DNA from: Paenibacillus physcomitrellae
GTDB taxonomy: Bacteria > Bacillota > Bacilli > Paenibacillales > Paenibacillaceae
DNA length: 64,000 nucleotides
Assembly: GCF_002240225.1 (NCBI RefSeq)
Contig: NZ_CP022584.1
Span: 1,798,001-1,862,000 of the forward strand
Reading direction: 5' to 3'
Shown: positions 51,743 through 59,321 of the stretch, in pieces
Layout of the letters: each line of letters opens with the position of its first letter
Position numbering within the stretch: the stretch's first letter is position 1
Translations under genes and position numbers: made by a program
The notes under the pieces: generated by a model
Seen by the model: only the letters and a program-made list of their open reading frames with translations
Told to the model about the DNA's origin: nothing
The model's database searches: none

Positions 51743-52501
51743 TTACCCTTCATGCCATTGACGTGAAACAGCTTCACAAACTTGGCCGATCGGTTCTGTA
51801 ATGAGCAATCCTGCACGGCTGTCAAAGCCTGTTTGCGCCATATTGATCAGCACAGTTCGATTTCCCCGGAAATAATCGACGAATTGTGCAGCAGGATACA
51901 CAGTCAGCGAGGTCCCCCCGATAATCAGCATATCAGCGTTCCGTATCGCCTCAATCGTTCCTGTAATCGTCCCCTCATTCAGATTCTCACCATATAAAAC
52001 GACATCCGGTTTCACGATACCGCCGCAGCTTTTGCATGCTGGAACCGGGTCGGGCGCGGAGATAACCTCCTGCAACGTATGGAAAGCGCCGCAGCTCATA
52101 CAGTAGTTTCGGTGGACAGAGCCATGAAGCTCCAGCACTTCCCGGCTGCCTGCCGACTGATGAAGGCCGTCAATGTTCTGCGTAATGACCGCCGTCAGCT
52201 TTCCCTGCTCCTCAAGCCGGGCCAGGAAGCGGTGAGCCGCATTAGGCTGGGCTTCCGGATGCAGCATTTTCGACCGGTAGAAATCATAAAAAACCTCCGG
52301 ATGACGGTCAAAAAAAGGCCGGCTCAAAATTTCTTCAGGCGAATAAGGGGAATGGGTTTCGGTTTGATATAATCCTGCGGCCGAACGAAAATCCGGGATG
52401 CCGCTCTCTGTTGAAATCCCCGCCCCGCCAAAAAAGACGATCCGGCTGCTCGCGTCGATCCAGTCGGCAAAACGTTTAATCAAGTCGCTTGTCTCACTCA
52501 A
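51743..52501 (-). CDS. Sirtuin NAD-dependent protein deacylase
   Basis: This 252-residue Sir2 protein has G-A-G-I-S-T-E-S-G-I-P-D-F-R (about 26-39), the T-Q-N-I-D-G-L-H motif (about 109-116) and the catalytic His in L-H-G-S-V-H. Its Zn-binding cysteines are in C-M-S-C and C-K-S-C, and G-T-S-L-T-V-Y-P completes the NAD site. It removes acetyl or other acyl groups from lysines using NAD. The start is a TTG inside the end of the HAD gene (eight-base overlap), with AAGGAG ten bases upstream, so the two are translationally coupled. It is not one of the toxin- or macrodomain-linked sirtuins, as those partners are absent. Confidence 0.93.
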   Translation of the reverse strand: MSETSDLIKRFADWIDASSRIVFFGGAGISTESGIPDFRSAAGLYQTETHSPYSPEEILSRPFFDRHPEVFYDFYRSKMLHPEAQPNAAHRFLARLEEQGKLTAVITQNIDGLHQSAGSREVLELHGSVHRNYCMSCGAFHTLQEVISAPDPVPACKSCGGIVKPDVVLYGENLNEGTITGTIEAIRNADMLIIGGTSLTVYPAAQFVDYFRGNRTVLINMAQTGFDSRAGLLITEPIGQVCEAVSRQWHEG

Positions 52502-53300
52502 AGCTCTTCATCTCCTTAGATCGATAAGTTGCCTCAGCGCCTTTCAAATCTATAACGTCATAACTTTGGATTACTTCTTCCGCATCCAGCAAATAGTCCG
52601 CTTCTCCGCCAGGGCAGAATCCAATCGCGCCTGCTGCTCCAGAGGCCTTGGCCATTTGCATATCTCCGTTGCTGTCGCCAATAACCAGTACCTCTTCAGG
52701 AAGAAGCCCCAGCTCCGTACAGGCAAGGAAGACCATGTCAGGTGCCGGTTTACCTTGAACAACCCGGTCTGTTCCGACAATCGTTCCGAAATACCCCTCC
52801 AGATTCATCCACCGTAAATGCTCCCGAGCTTCGGAAGTACGGTCTGCGGTGACGACCCCAAGCGGAATCCCCAGCTGGCGGCATTGTTCCAGCAGCTCGT
52901 TTAAGCCTGGCATCGGCCTGGCGTTCCGTTCGCTTTTCACCTTCTGCATCGCTTCGGACAACAGCTCCTTCACCTGACGAAGCGCTTCATTCCAAGGAAC
53001 ACCGGCGGTATACAATTGCCAGGTCAATACGCCTACAGTCTGCTCCTCGGTCGCCATCGCCACTGGCCCTGTGGGGTCATAACCCGCCACCAGCCCGTCG
53101 GGATCAAGGATCAAGCCCAGCAGCTTTCGGGGATCGACTGTCAGGTTAGATCCGGCTTTCTCCACCCGTTTGACCATCAGCTCCGTCACTTCCAGCGCCC
53201 AGGCACCCCACAGACTTAAGAAATCCAGCAGTGTCCCGTCCTTATCGAATAAGATTCCTTTAAATGGAATTTCCCTGCCATTAATAATACAGGTGAACAT
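52494..53300 (-). CDS. HAD-superfamily phosphatase
   Basis: This 268-residue HAD hydrolase has all four motifs: F-D-K-D-G-T-L (nucleophile Asp, about 19-25), V-V-T-A-D-R-T (about 152-158), the Lys in Q-G-K-P-A-P-D and V-I-G-D-S-N-G-D. A helical cap follows motif I. It resembles phosphoglycolate phosphatase/PpaX-type enzymes, but the substrate cannot be assigned. It is cotranscribed with the sirtuin gene that overlaps its stop. Confidence 0.9.
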   Translation of the reverse strand: MFTCIINGREIPFKGILFDKDGTLLDFLSLWGAWALEVTELMVKRVEKAGSNLTVDPRKLLGLILDPDGLVAGYDPTGPVAMATEEQTVGVLTWQLYTAGVPWNEALRQVKELLSEAMQKVKSERNARPMPGLNELLEQCRQLGIPLGVVTADRTSEAREHLRWMNLEGYFGTIVGTDRVVQGKPAPDMVFLACTELGLLPEEVLVIGDSNGDMQMAKASGAAGAIGFCPGGEADYLLDAEEVIQSYDVIDLKGAEATYRSKEMKSFE

Positions 53301-53520
53301 CCGGATTCCCCCTTGCCGGCTTTTCTATATTGTACCTTTCCTATTTTTCACAATTCAACAGTTCGTCATATTTTCCCGAATGGATAACGCTTTCAACAGT
53401 GATTTCCGTCACAGGTCCTGGTCCCCTATTCCCTTATGCTGTAGCTGTATGAAGAAAGCTAAAATTTAAAGCATTACCGAAGACCGATATTCGAGCCGCA
53501 AAAAAAGGAGACGCCTGATC

Positions 53521-54573
53521 ATGAACTATGGAACGAAAACCTGGCGTGGAGAAACTTATTTTCTAAACCTGCGATTTCTGCTGATTGTGTGCGTATTTGT
53601 GGGCAACGCCATTGAACCGCTTATAATGCGGATGCCGGGAATGCACGCAGTTTATGTATGGATTTTCTCTTTTCATATGCCTTTGTTCGTGTTCGTGACT
53701 GGTTATTTTGCGCGGACTAATTTGAGGGGCCTTGCCGGTAGAAAAATAATGGCTCAAATTGTTCTGCAATATTTGATTTTTCAAAGCCTATATTCCGCTC
53801 TGGATGTAACGGTCTTTAAGGTGGATCATATCCACCATTCCTTCTTCGCTCCCTATCTGCTGCTTTGGTTCCTTGCCAGCCATTTGTTATGGCGGTCAGC
53901 CGCACTCATCATGCGCAGCTTGACCCGGTCGGCTCAGCTTGGAGTCTCGCTCACCCTTGGGATAGCTGTCGGCTATATTGTTATGGACGGCACCTGGTTC
54001 AGCCTTTCGCGAACCTTCGTCTATCTGCCGTTCTTTATGGCGGGGTATCATTTTCGCCCGGAATGGATTGTGAAATTCTTCACTCCAAAAGTTCGTGCGG
54101 CCGCCTGCATCGCCTCCCTGCTTCTGTTCGCCGCAGCGGTCCTTTGGGGAGATCAGCTGCCCATAGGCTGGCTCTACGGCAGCATGACTTACAGCCAATT
54201 AGGCGCTTATACCTGGTATGCCGGTTTGGGCCGCATAGGTATTTATGTCCTTCAGCTGTGTGCTTCTGCGGCTTTTCTCTCCTTTGTTCCGCTCTATGCC
54301 TGCAGGATAACGGAGCTCGGACGGAGAACGCTGTACGTCTTTCTGCTGCATGGGCTAATCGTCCGATTGGCCGCCGCTTCCCCGGTTTATGCTTACATTC
54401 ACAGCCCGGGTGGAACGTTTGTTGTTATTGCAGCGGCTGTCCTATTGACTGTACTACTCTGTCAGCCCTGGGTTAGAACCCTAACCTGTCCCATTATAGA
54501 ACCACAGGTGGAATGGATGTTCAGCAGGGTCCATAAGGCCCGGACGGCGCCGGAAATGCGGATTTTCAAATAA
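53521..54573 (+). CDS. Membrane acyltransferase of the acyltransferase 3 / fucose 4-O-acetylase group
   Basis: This 350-residue integral membrane protein has about ten helices. The first helices carry the acyltransferase 3 pattern L-N-L-R-F-L-L-I-V-C-V-F and S-F-H-M-P-L-F-V-F-V-T-G-Y (about 50-62) with the conserved His. FLLHG occurs near the C-terminus. Members O-acetylate surface sugars, peptidoglycan or exopolysaccharides, and YkrP is a Bacillus relative. The acceptor is unknown. AAAGGAG lies ten bases before the ATG. The 220 bases upstream hold a partly cre-like TAACGCTTTCA at about 53385 but no other gene. Confidence 0.85.
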   Translation: MNYGTKTWRGETYFLNLRFLLIVCVFVGNAIEPLIMRMPGMHAVYVWIFSFHMPLFVFVTGYFARTNLRGLAGRKIMAQIVLQYLIFQSLYSALDVTVFKVDHIHHSFFAPYLLLWFLASHLLWRSAALIMRSLTRSAQLGVSLTLGIAVGYIVMDGTWFSLSRTFVYLPFFMAGYHFRPEWIVKFFTPKVRAAACIASLLLFAAAVLWGDQLPIGWLYGSMTYSQLGAYTWYAGLGRIGIYVLQLCASAAFLSFVPLYACRITELGRRTLYVFLLHGLIVRLAAASPVYAYIHSPGGTFVVIAAAVLLTVLLCQPWVRTLTCPIIEPQVEWMFSRVHKARTAPEMRIFK

Positions 54574-54584
54574 AGAGAATAGTG

Positions 54585-54608
54585 ATTCAACCTAGCGACC
54601 CGTGGTAT
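54585..54608 (+). promoter_or_regulatory. Possible sigma-B-like promoter of the KGG-repeat gene
   Basis: ATTCAA (54585-54590), a 12-base spacer and TGGTAT (54603-54608) match the sigma-B pattern GTTTAA/GGGTAT in nine of twelve positions. It lies 48 bases before the ATG. The match is modest. Confidence 0.35.
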
Positions 54609-54656
54609 ATAACAGTACGCGCATTAAAAACCATTACTTGTAAAGGAGTGATTTTT

Positions 54657-54914
54657 ATGGCACGTACTAAAGGAAAAATGAGCCGTGAAGAAGCAGGGCG
54701 TCTCGGCGGGCAGGCAACTGCTAAAAACCATGGTAAAGAGTTCTACCAGGAGATTGGCTCCAAAGGCGGGATCGCCACCTCCAAATCCCATGACCGCGAG
54801 TTTTACCAAGAGATTGGGCAAAAAGGCGGCTCCGCCACAGCCGAATCCCACGACAAGGAGTTTTATCGGGAAATCGGCCGCAAAGGCGGACAAGCCCGCG
54901 GCAGCAGCAATTGA
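54657..54914 (+). CDS. KGG-repeat general stress protein, GsiB-like
   Basis: This is an 85-residue hydrophilic protein. A leading RLGGQATAKNHGKEFYQEIG unit is followed by repeats of [SQR]-K-G-G-x-A-[TR]-x-[SG]-H-[DG]-[KR]-E-F-Y-[QR]-E-I-G, about 20 residues each, three in all plus a final RKGGQARG. GsiB and Con-10 proteins share this KGG motif. They are thought to protect cells in drying, heat or salt, much as plant LEA proteins do. The ATG has AAAGGAGTG six bases upstream. In-frame codons upstream to 54582 are not coding. B. subtilis gsiB depends on sigma-B; a weak sigma-B-like site is seen upstream. Confidence 0.93.
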   Translation: MARTKGKMSREEAGRLGGQATAKNHGKEFYQEIGSKGGIATSKSHDREFYQEIGQKGGSATAESHDKEFYREIGRKGGQARGSSN

Positions 54915-54956
54915 TGATGCCGCCTTCCCCGACACTGCTGACGAAGAAGAATTGAC

Positions 54957-54991
54957 AAAGAAGCCCCGGCATCCTGCTCGGCGGCTTCTTT
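54957..54991 (+). terminator. Terminator of the KGG-repeat gene
   Basis: AAAGAAGCC and GGCTTCTTT form a 9-bp stem (54957-54965 with 54983-54991). The plus-strand tail is GCTGCTATTTTTAAA. Confidence 0.7.
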
Positions 54992-55001
54992 GCTGCTATT
55001 T

Positions 55002-55622
55002 TTAAATGAGCTTTAAGGGTTCCTCAAGCACCTGCAGCTCCACCGGTCTTTGGAAGACCGATTCAAACGGAACAAGCAGGACATCCAACCCTTCAAGTTC
55101 ATCAGGCAGCGGCGGCTCGATCAGGAAAGTCATCTCTGCTTCGCCTGAGGGGCTTTGACCCCCGCTTCCTCTCCGCACAGTATAACCTACTTCTCCGCCT
55201 ACAATATCCAGGTTCAAATTCAGATTAAGACTGACATTGTCGTCCAGCTTCCCATCATATTTAACTTTCAGATGAAGTTCGCTCCAATTGATATACTGCA
55301 TCACATGGGTCAGTTGAAAACGGAAATTTCCATGGTCCATTTGTTTCATGAGAGGGATTACTGTGCGCAGTTCCCCGCTGAAATCCGAATAAGTCCGCCG
55401 CTTGGAAGGACGATTCATCGCACGCACCAGCTCGTAAATTTTGAGCTCACTTAAATCCCATTTCTCCGCCCAAATCCGAACCTGCTCATTAGATGGCATA
55501 AAACTGCCTTTCGGCGGCATACTTCTCCGCTGGTGGATGAGCGCAAAAATCTGCTCGTCGATTTCTCTGATTTCTTCATTATAAGGCTCCGATGAACCCA
55601 TCAATAGATTCCAACCTGACAA
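55002..55622 (-). CDS. Protein of unknown function with a chorismate-mutase-like helix
   Basis: This protein has about 206 residues. The N-terminal helix N-E-E-I-R-E-I-D-E-Q-I-F-A-L-I-H-Q-R-R resembles the first helix of AroQ chorismate mutases, but no active-site set follows, so I do not assign that activity. The C-terminal half is beta-rich (NVSLNLNLNLDIVGGEVGYTV) and ends in PVELQVLEEPLKLI. It is cytoplasmic, with no membrane segment. The start is best at TTG 55622, which has GGAGG nine bases upstream; an ATG at 55601 and a frame to 55679 are alternatives. It is convergent with the KGG gene. Confidence 0.7.
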   Translation of the reverse strand: MSGWNLLMGSSEPYNEEIREIDEQIFALIHQRRSMPPKGSFMPSNEQVRIWAEKWDLSELKIYELVRAMNRPSKRRTYSDFSGELRTVIPLMKQMDHGNFRFQLTHVMQYINWSELHLKVKYDGKLDDNVSLNLNLNLDIVGGEVGYTVRRGSGGQSPSGEAEMTFLIEPPLPDELEGLDVLLVPFESVFQRPVELQVLEEPLKLI

Positions 55623-55880
55623 AAGAGAACACCTCCAAATTTGCTCTTGTAGTGATGTCATTCTCTCAATGACATTCACCAGAAACTGGATAATCCCTTC
55701 TTCAAGGTCGATCTTCGTTTATTTTTCTTTTTATATATCTGTTTTTACATGCCCACAGCTCACTTTAGATGGTAGAAAAGCCAATAAGGTTGTGATAGAC
55801 TGTATAAAAAGCTTTAGCGGTTTACATTTCTAAATTTCTATTCATTATCTCATATCTATATCCGGGGGGAGAAAGCCATC

Positions 55881-57566
55881 ATGGGAGCTAACAAAATGCG
55901 TTCAGACATGATCAAAAAAGGTTTCGACCGCGCTCCGCACCGCAGCTTGCTGCGTGCCGCAGGCGTTAAAGAAGAGGATTTCGGCAAACCGTTCATCGCG
56001 GTCTGCAACTCCTATATCGACATCGTTCCAGGTCATGTGCATCTGCAGGAATTCGGTAAAATCGTGAAGGAAGCCATCCGCGAAGCCGGCGGCGTACCTT
56101 TTGAATTTAATACTATCGGCGTCGACGACGGCATCGCCATGGGCCACATCGGCATGCGTTATTCCCTGCCAAGCCGCGAGATCATTGCCGACTCTCTTGA
56201 GACGGTTGTATCGGCACACTGGTTTGACGGTATGGTCTGCATTCCAAACTGTGATAAAATCACGCCGGGCATGCTGATGGGCGCTCTGCGCGTAAACATT
56301 CCAACGATCTTTGTCAGCGGCGGCCCAATGAAAGCCGGCGTAGACAGCAAAGGTAACCGTTTGTCCCTGACTTCTGTATTTGAAGGCGTCGGCGCCTATC
56401 AGGCCGGCAAGATCGACGACAAGGATCTGCTTGAGCTTGAGCAATACGGCTGTCCTACTTGCGGCTCCTGTTCGGGCATGTTCACGGCAAACTCCATGAA
56501 CTGTCTGGCTGAAGCTTTGGGTCTGGCTCTCCCTGGCAACGGCACCATTCTCGCTGTCGCTGAAGAACGCCGCGATTTCGTTAGAAAATCCGCTAAACAA
56601 TTGATGGAACTGGTTAAAATGGACCTGAAACCTCGCGACATCGTGACCAAAGAATCCATCGACAACGCTTTTGCTTTGGATATGGCGATGGGCGGTTCCA
56701 CCAATACCGTCCTGCACACCCTGGCACTGGCACAGGAAGCCGGTATCGACTATCCGCTTGAGCGGATTAATGAAGTTGCCAACCGCGTTCCTCATATCAG
56801 CAAATTGGCTCCGGCCTCTAACTTCTTCATTGAAGACGTGGACCGCGCCGGCGGCGTAAGTGCCGTAATTAACGAGCTGCTGAAGAAACCGGATGCGATT
56901 TACGGCGATTGCATGACCGTTACGGGCAAAACGCTTCGCGAGAATGTAGAAGGCGTCGAAATCCGCGACCATGAAGTCATTCATTCCATTGATAACCCTT
57001 ATTCGGAAAAAGGCGGTCTGGCTATCCTTTATGGTAACCTGGCTCCTGAAGGTTCCGTTATTAAGGTCGGTGCTGTGGATCCGTCGGTTGGCGGCTACCA
57101 TAAAGGCCCTGCCATCTGCTTCGACTCCCAGGAGGAAGCGCTGGAAGGCATCGCGAACGGTAAAGTCAAAGAAGGCAACGTCGTCGTAATCCGCTATGAA
57201 GGTCCTAAAGGTGGACCAGGTATGCCCGAAATGCTGGCCCCTACGTCGCAAATCGTTGGTATGGGCCTTGGAGCTAAAGTCGGCCTGATCACCGACGGAC
57301 GTTTCTCCGGCGCTTCCCGCGGCATCAGCATCGGTCATATCTCCCCAGAAGCTGCTGAAGGCGGGCCGATCGCTTTTGTAGAGGATGGGGATATCATTGA
57401 ACTGGATCTCAACAACCGCAAAATCGAACTGCATATCAGTGACGAAGAATTTGCGAAACGCCGTGCCAACTGGAAAGGTTTTGAGCCTAAAGTCAAAACC
57501 GGCTATCTGGCGCGTTACTCCAAGCTCGTTACCAATGCCAGCTCGGGCGGCGTAATGAAAATCTAA
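55881..57566 (+). CDS. ilvD: Dihydroxyacid dehydratase
   Basis: This 561-residue iron-sulfur enzyme dehydrates dihydroxyisovalerate and dihydroxymethylvalerate in valine, leucine and isoleucine synthesis. The cluster cysteines are in [15 protein letters not shown] and [10 protein letters not shown]. The C-terminal G-R-F-S-G-A-S-R-G and G-H-I-S-P-E-A are in place. GGGGGGAG precedes the ATG. The gene stands alone, away from other ilv-leu genes, with a perfect terminator. I see no T-box in the 200-base leader. Confidence 0.96.
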   Translation: MGANKMRSDMIKKGFDRAPHRSLLRAAGVKEEDFGKPFIAVCNSYIDIVPGHVHLQEFGKIVKEAIREAGGVPFEFNTIGVDDGIAMGHIGMRYSLPSREIIADSLETVVSAHWFDGMVCIPNCDKITPGMLMGALRVNIPTIFVSGGPMKAGVDSKGNRLSLTSVFEGVGAYQAGKIDDKDLLELEQYGCPTCGSCSGMFTANSMNCLAEALGLALPGNGTILAVAEERRDFVRKSAKQLMELVKMDLKPRDIVTKESIDNAFALDMAMGGSTNTVLHTLALAQEAGIDYPLERINEVANRVPHISKLAPASNFFIEDVDRAGGVSAVINELLKKPDAIYGDCMTVTGKTLRENVEGVEIRDHEVIHSIDNPYSEKGGLAILYGNLAPEGSVIKVGAVDPSVGGYHKGPAICFDSQEEALEGIANGKVKEGNVVVIRYEGPKGGPGMPEMLAPTSQIVGMGLGAKVGLITDGRFSGASRGISIGHISPEAAEGGPIAFVEDGDIIELDLNNRKIELHISDEEFAKRRANWKGFEPKVKTGYLARYSKLVTNASSGGVMKI

Positions 57567-57594
57567 CAAGAAATTCTAATCTGAGCAATAAAGA

Positions 57595-57620
57595 AGAGAG
57601 GACCCGCCGGGGTCCTCTCT
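57595..57620 (+). terminator. Terminator of ilvD
   Basis: AGAGAGGACCC and GGGTCCTCTCT form an 11-bp perfect stem with a 4-nt loop, followed by TTGTT. Confidence 0.85.
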
Positions 57621-57720
57621 TTGTTATACGGAACAAATTCTAACGATTCTATTCTTATGTCTATAAATAAGTTCATGCCCTGCCTTCTTGGCAGCAAAGT
57701 AAAATCGTTCAGTTCTGGCG

Positions 57721-59196
57721 TCACACTGGGACGCCGGCGTTCAGCTCTGCAGTCTCTTCGTTGTCTTTGACTTCCACTTGTTTATCTTTGCTGCCTTTCA
57801 CGGCAGCAATAGAAGCAGCAGAAGATTTAGATTCAGCTGAAGGCGAAGAAGGTTCAGTCCCGGCAAAACGCTTGATCAAAGTTTCTGTAGGAATAACCAG
57901 AATTTTCGGAACCATCTGCTCCTGATGGGCTTTGATCCGTTCGCGGCCATTTGGATGAATTACGCTCATCAACAATTTCAAATAGAAAGTCGTCGAGGTG
58001 GCGAACAACCCTTTCGGCAGATCGGTAATGGTGAATCCAAACTGCTCCGGTCCGCGATTTATCATCGTAATGCCATATAAAGCTTTAACATCGTTAAGCT
58101 CCGGGTGGCTTTGAATGTATCTTGCCAGGTCAGGAAGAGCCTTCTCGGTTGTTCGCACCAGCTGAATGGCCAAATGAACTGAGGACTTGGCTTTAGAACC
58201 CAGCTGGAACAGCTTTTTGTTGTCAAAATGAAGCTCCAGCACCGGATCACCCTTCACCAGCTTACCTCCGCTTTCCAGTTCAATCGGGGCACCCGAATAT
58301 TTAATTTTGCGGAAATGAAACATTGGGTCTTCGTTATCCGTAGTTTGTAAGTGAAACATCACATGGAACAGCTTCTCCCAAAGAAGCCACAGGCTTACGA
58401 TTAACCGTTTATACCATGGCAGCACCGGAACTCCTCCTTTTCCCATGCCAGGCTTTTTGCTTGCTTCGCTCAAAGAATCGTTTTTGCCTTGAGCGGTATG
58501 CTGAATCATATCCTGAATGGTAATGCTACGAATACCACGGCGCTCTGCTTCATCCAGCACCCGTTCCAGCGCTGTCAGCATTTCCTGAGGCGCAGTGGGG
58601 TTCGCGCCAAATGTTGTTCCGCAATCGTGAAGCAAAAAAACTTCGCCGCCGCGAAGCTTCTTCAGCATCTTGTCAGTCAGCCGATCTGCTCCCACGTTGA
58701 CACGCCAATCGCGAAAAATGGCCGACCACAGCACCAGCTGATAATCATGGCGCTGTTTCGTATAGTCAAACAAGTTGACGATTCCCCATGGCGGTCTATA
58801 ATAATGCGCTTCCTGTCCGGTTGCCTCTTTAATGACCTTCGCGGTCATGGCAATATGTTTGGTCACTGTCTTGGGCCGCATAAGCCAATTGGTCTTATGT
58901 TTGTAATTATGGATACCCAGCAGATGGCCTTCCCGGTGAATTCTTTGAATCAGCTCAGGGTGTTTCTCGGCGCTCGAACCCACTACAAAAAAGGTGGCTT
59001 TGGCGTCATAACGTTTTAGCAGTTCAAGCAGCTGAGGCGTGTACACCGGATCCGGTCCGTCATCAAACGTTAAGGCGATTTCGTTCTCCGCGATGCCCTT
59101 CTTGAACACCCGAAATCCGAACAAACGGCTGATTAGTCCTGGAATAAAGGCGTATAGCGAGAAAATGTAAAATAAACCCAGCAGCAAAGTCTCCAT
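57721..59196 (-). CDS. Polysaccharide deacetylase with C-terminal YkoP-like domain
   Basis: This 491-residue protein has an N-terminal membrane anchor (about 3-24), then a NodB/CE4 domain (about 38-235). The metal-binding and catalytic motifs are T-F-D-D-G-P-D-P, H-x-x-x-H as I-H-N-Y-K-H-K, Y-R-P-P-W-G and L-L-H-D. A linker leads to a second domain (about 270-455, with GDPVLELHFDNKKLFQLG) that resembles B. subtilis YkoP, and to a charged low-complexity tail. CE4 enzymes remove N-acetyl groups from peptidoglycan or related glycans outside the membrane. The fused YkoP-like part may bind the substrate, which is inference. Confidence 0.88.
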   Translation of the reverse strand: METLLLGLFYIFSLYAFIPGLISRLFGFRVFKKGIAENEIALTFDDGPDPVYTPQLLELLKRYDAKATFFVVGSSAEKHPELIQRIHREGHLLGIHNYKHKTNWLMRPKTVTKHIAMTAKVIKEATGQEAHYYRPPWGIVNLFDYTKQRHDYQLVLWSAIFRDWRVNVGADRLTDKMLKKLRGGEVFLLHDCGTTFGANPTAPQEMLTALERVLDEAERRGIRSITIQDMIQHTAQGKNDSLSEASKKPGMGKGGVPVLPWYKRLIVSLWLLWEKLFHVMFHLQTTDNEDPMFHFRKIKYSGAPIELESGGKLVKGDPVLELHFDNKKLFQLGSKAKSSVHLAIQLVRTTEKALPDLARYIQSHPELNDVKALYGITMINRGPEQFGFTITDLPKGLFATSTTFYLKLLMSVIHPNGRERIKAHQEQMVPKILVIPTETLIKRFAGTEPSSPSAESKSSAASIAAVKGSKDKQVEVKDNEETAELNAGVPV

Positions 59197-59321
59197 GTGA
59201 ATTCCCCATTTCTCTCTATTTCATTGACTTTTGCTTGCTCAAATCATGAATTTGTTTGAACATCTCCTCTATTTTATCATAAAAGCTTCAATTTTAGGCC
59301 TCTTTTTTAAGCCGCATCTGT

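Noticed and set aside
55680..55880. A T-box leader before ilvD
   Set aside because: No specifier hairpin or T-box core (TGGNACCGCG-like) is seen in the 200 bases upstream.
55902..57569. A 555-codon open frame antisense to ilvD
   Set aside because: It is a mirror of the codon bias in ilvD. It has no ribosome site, the ilvD protein is certain and the antisense product has no domain.
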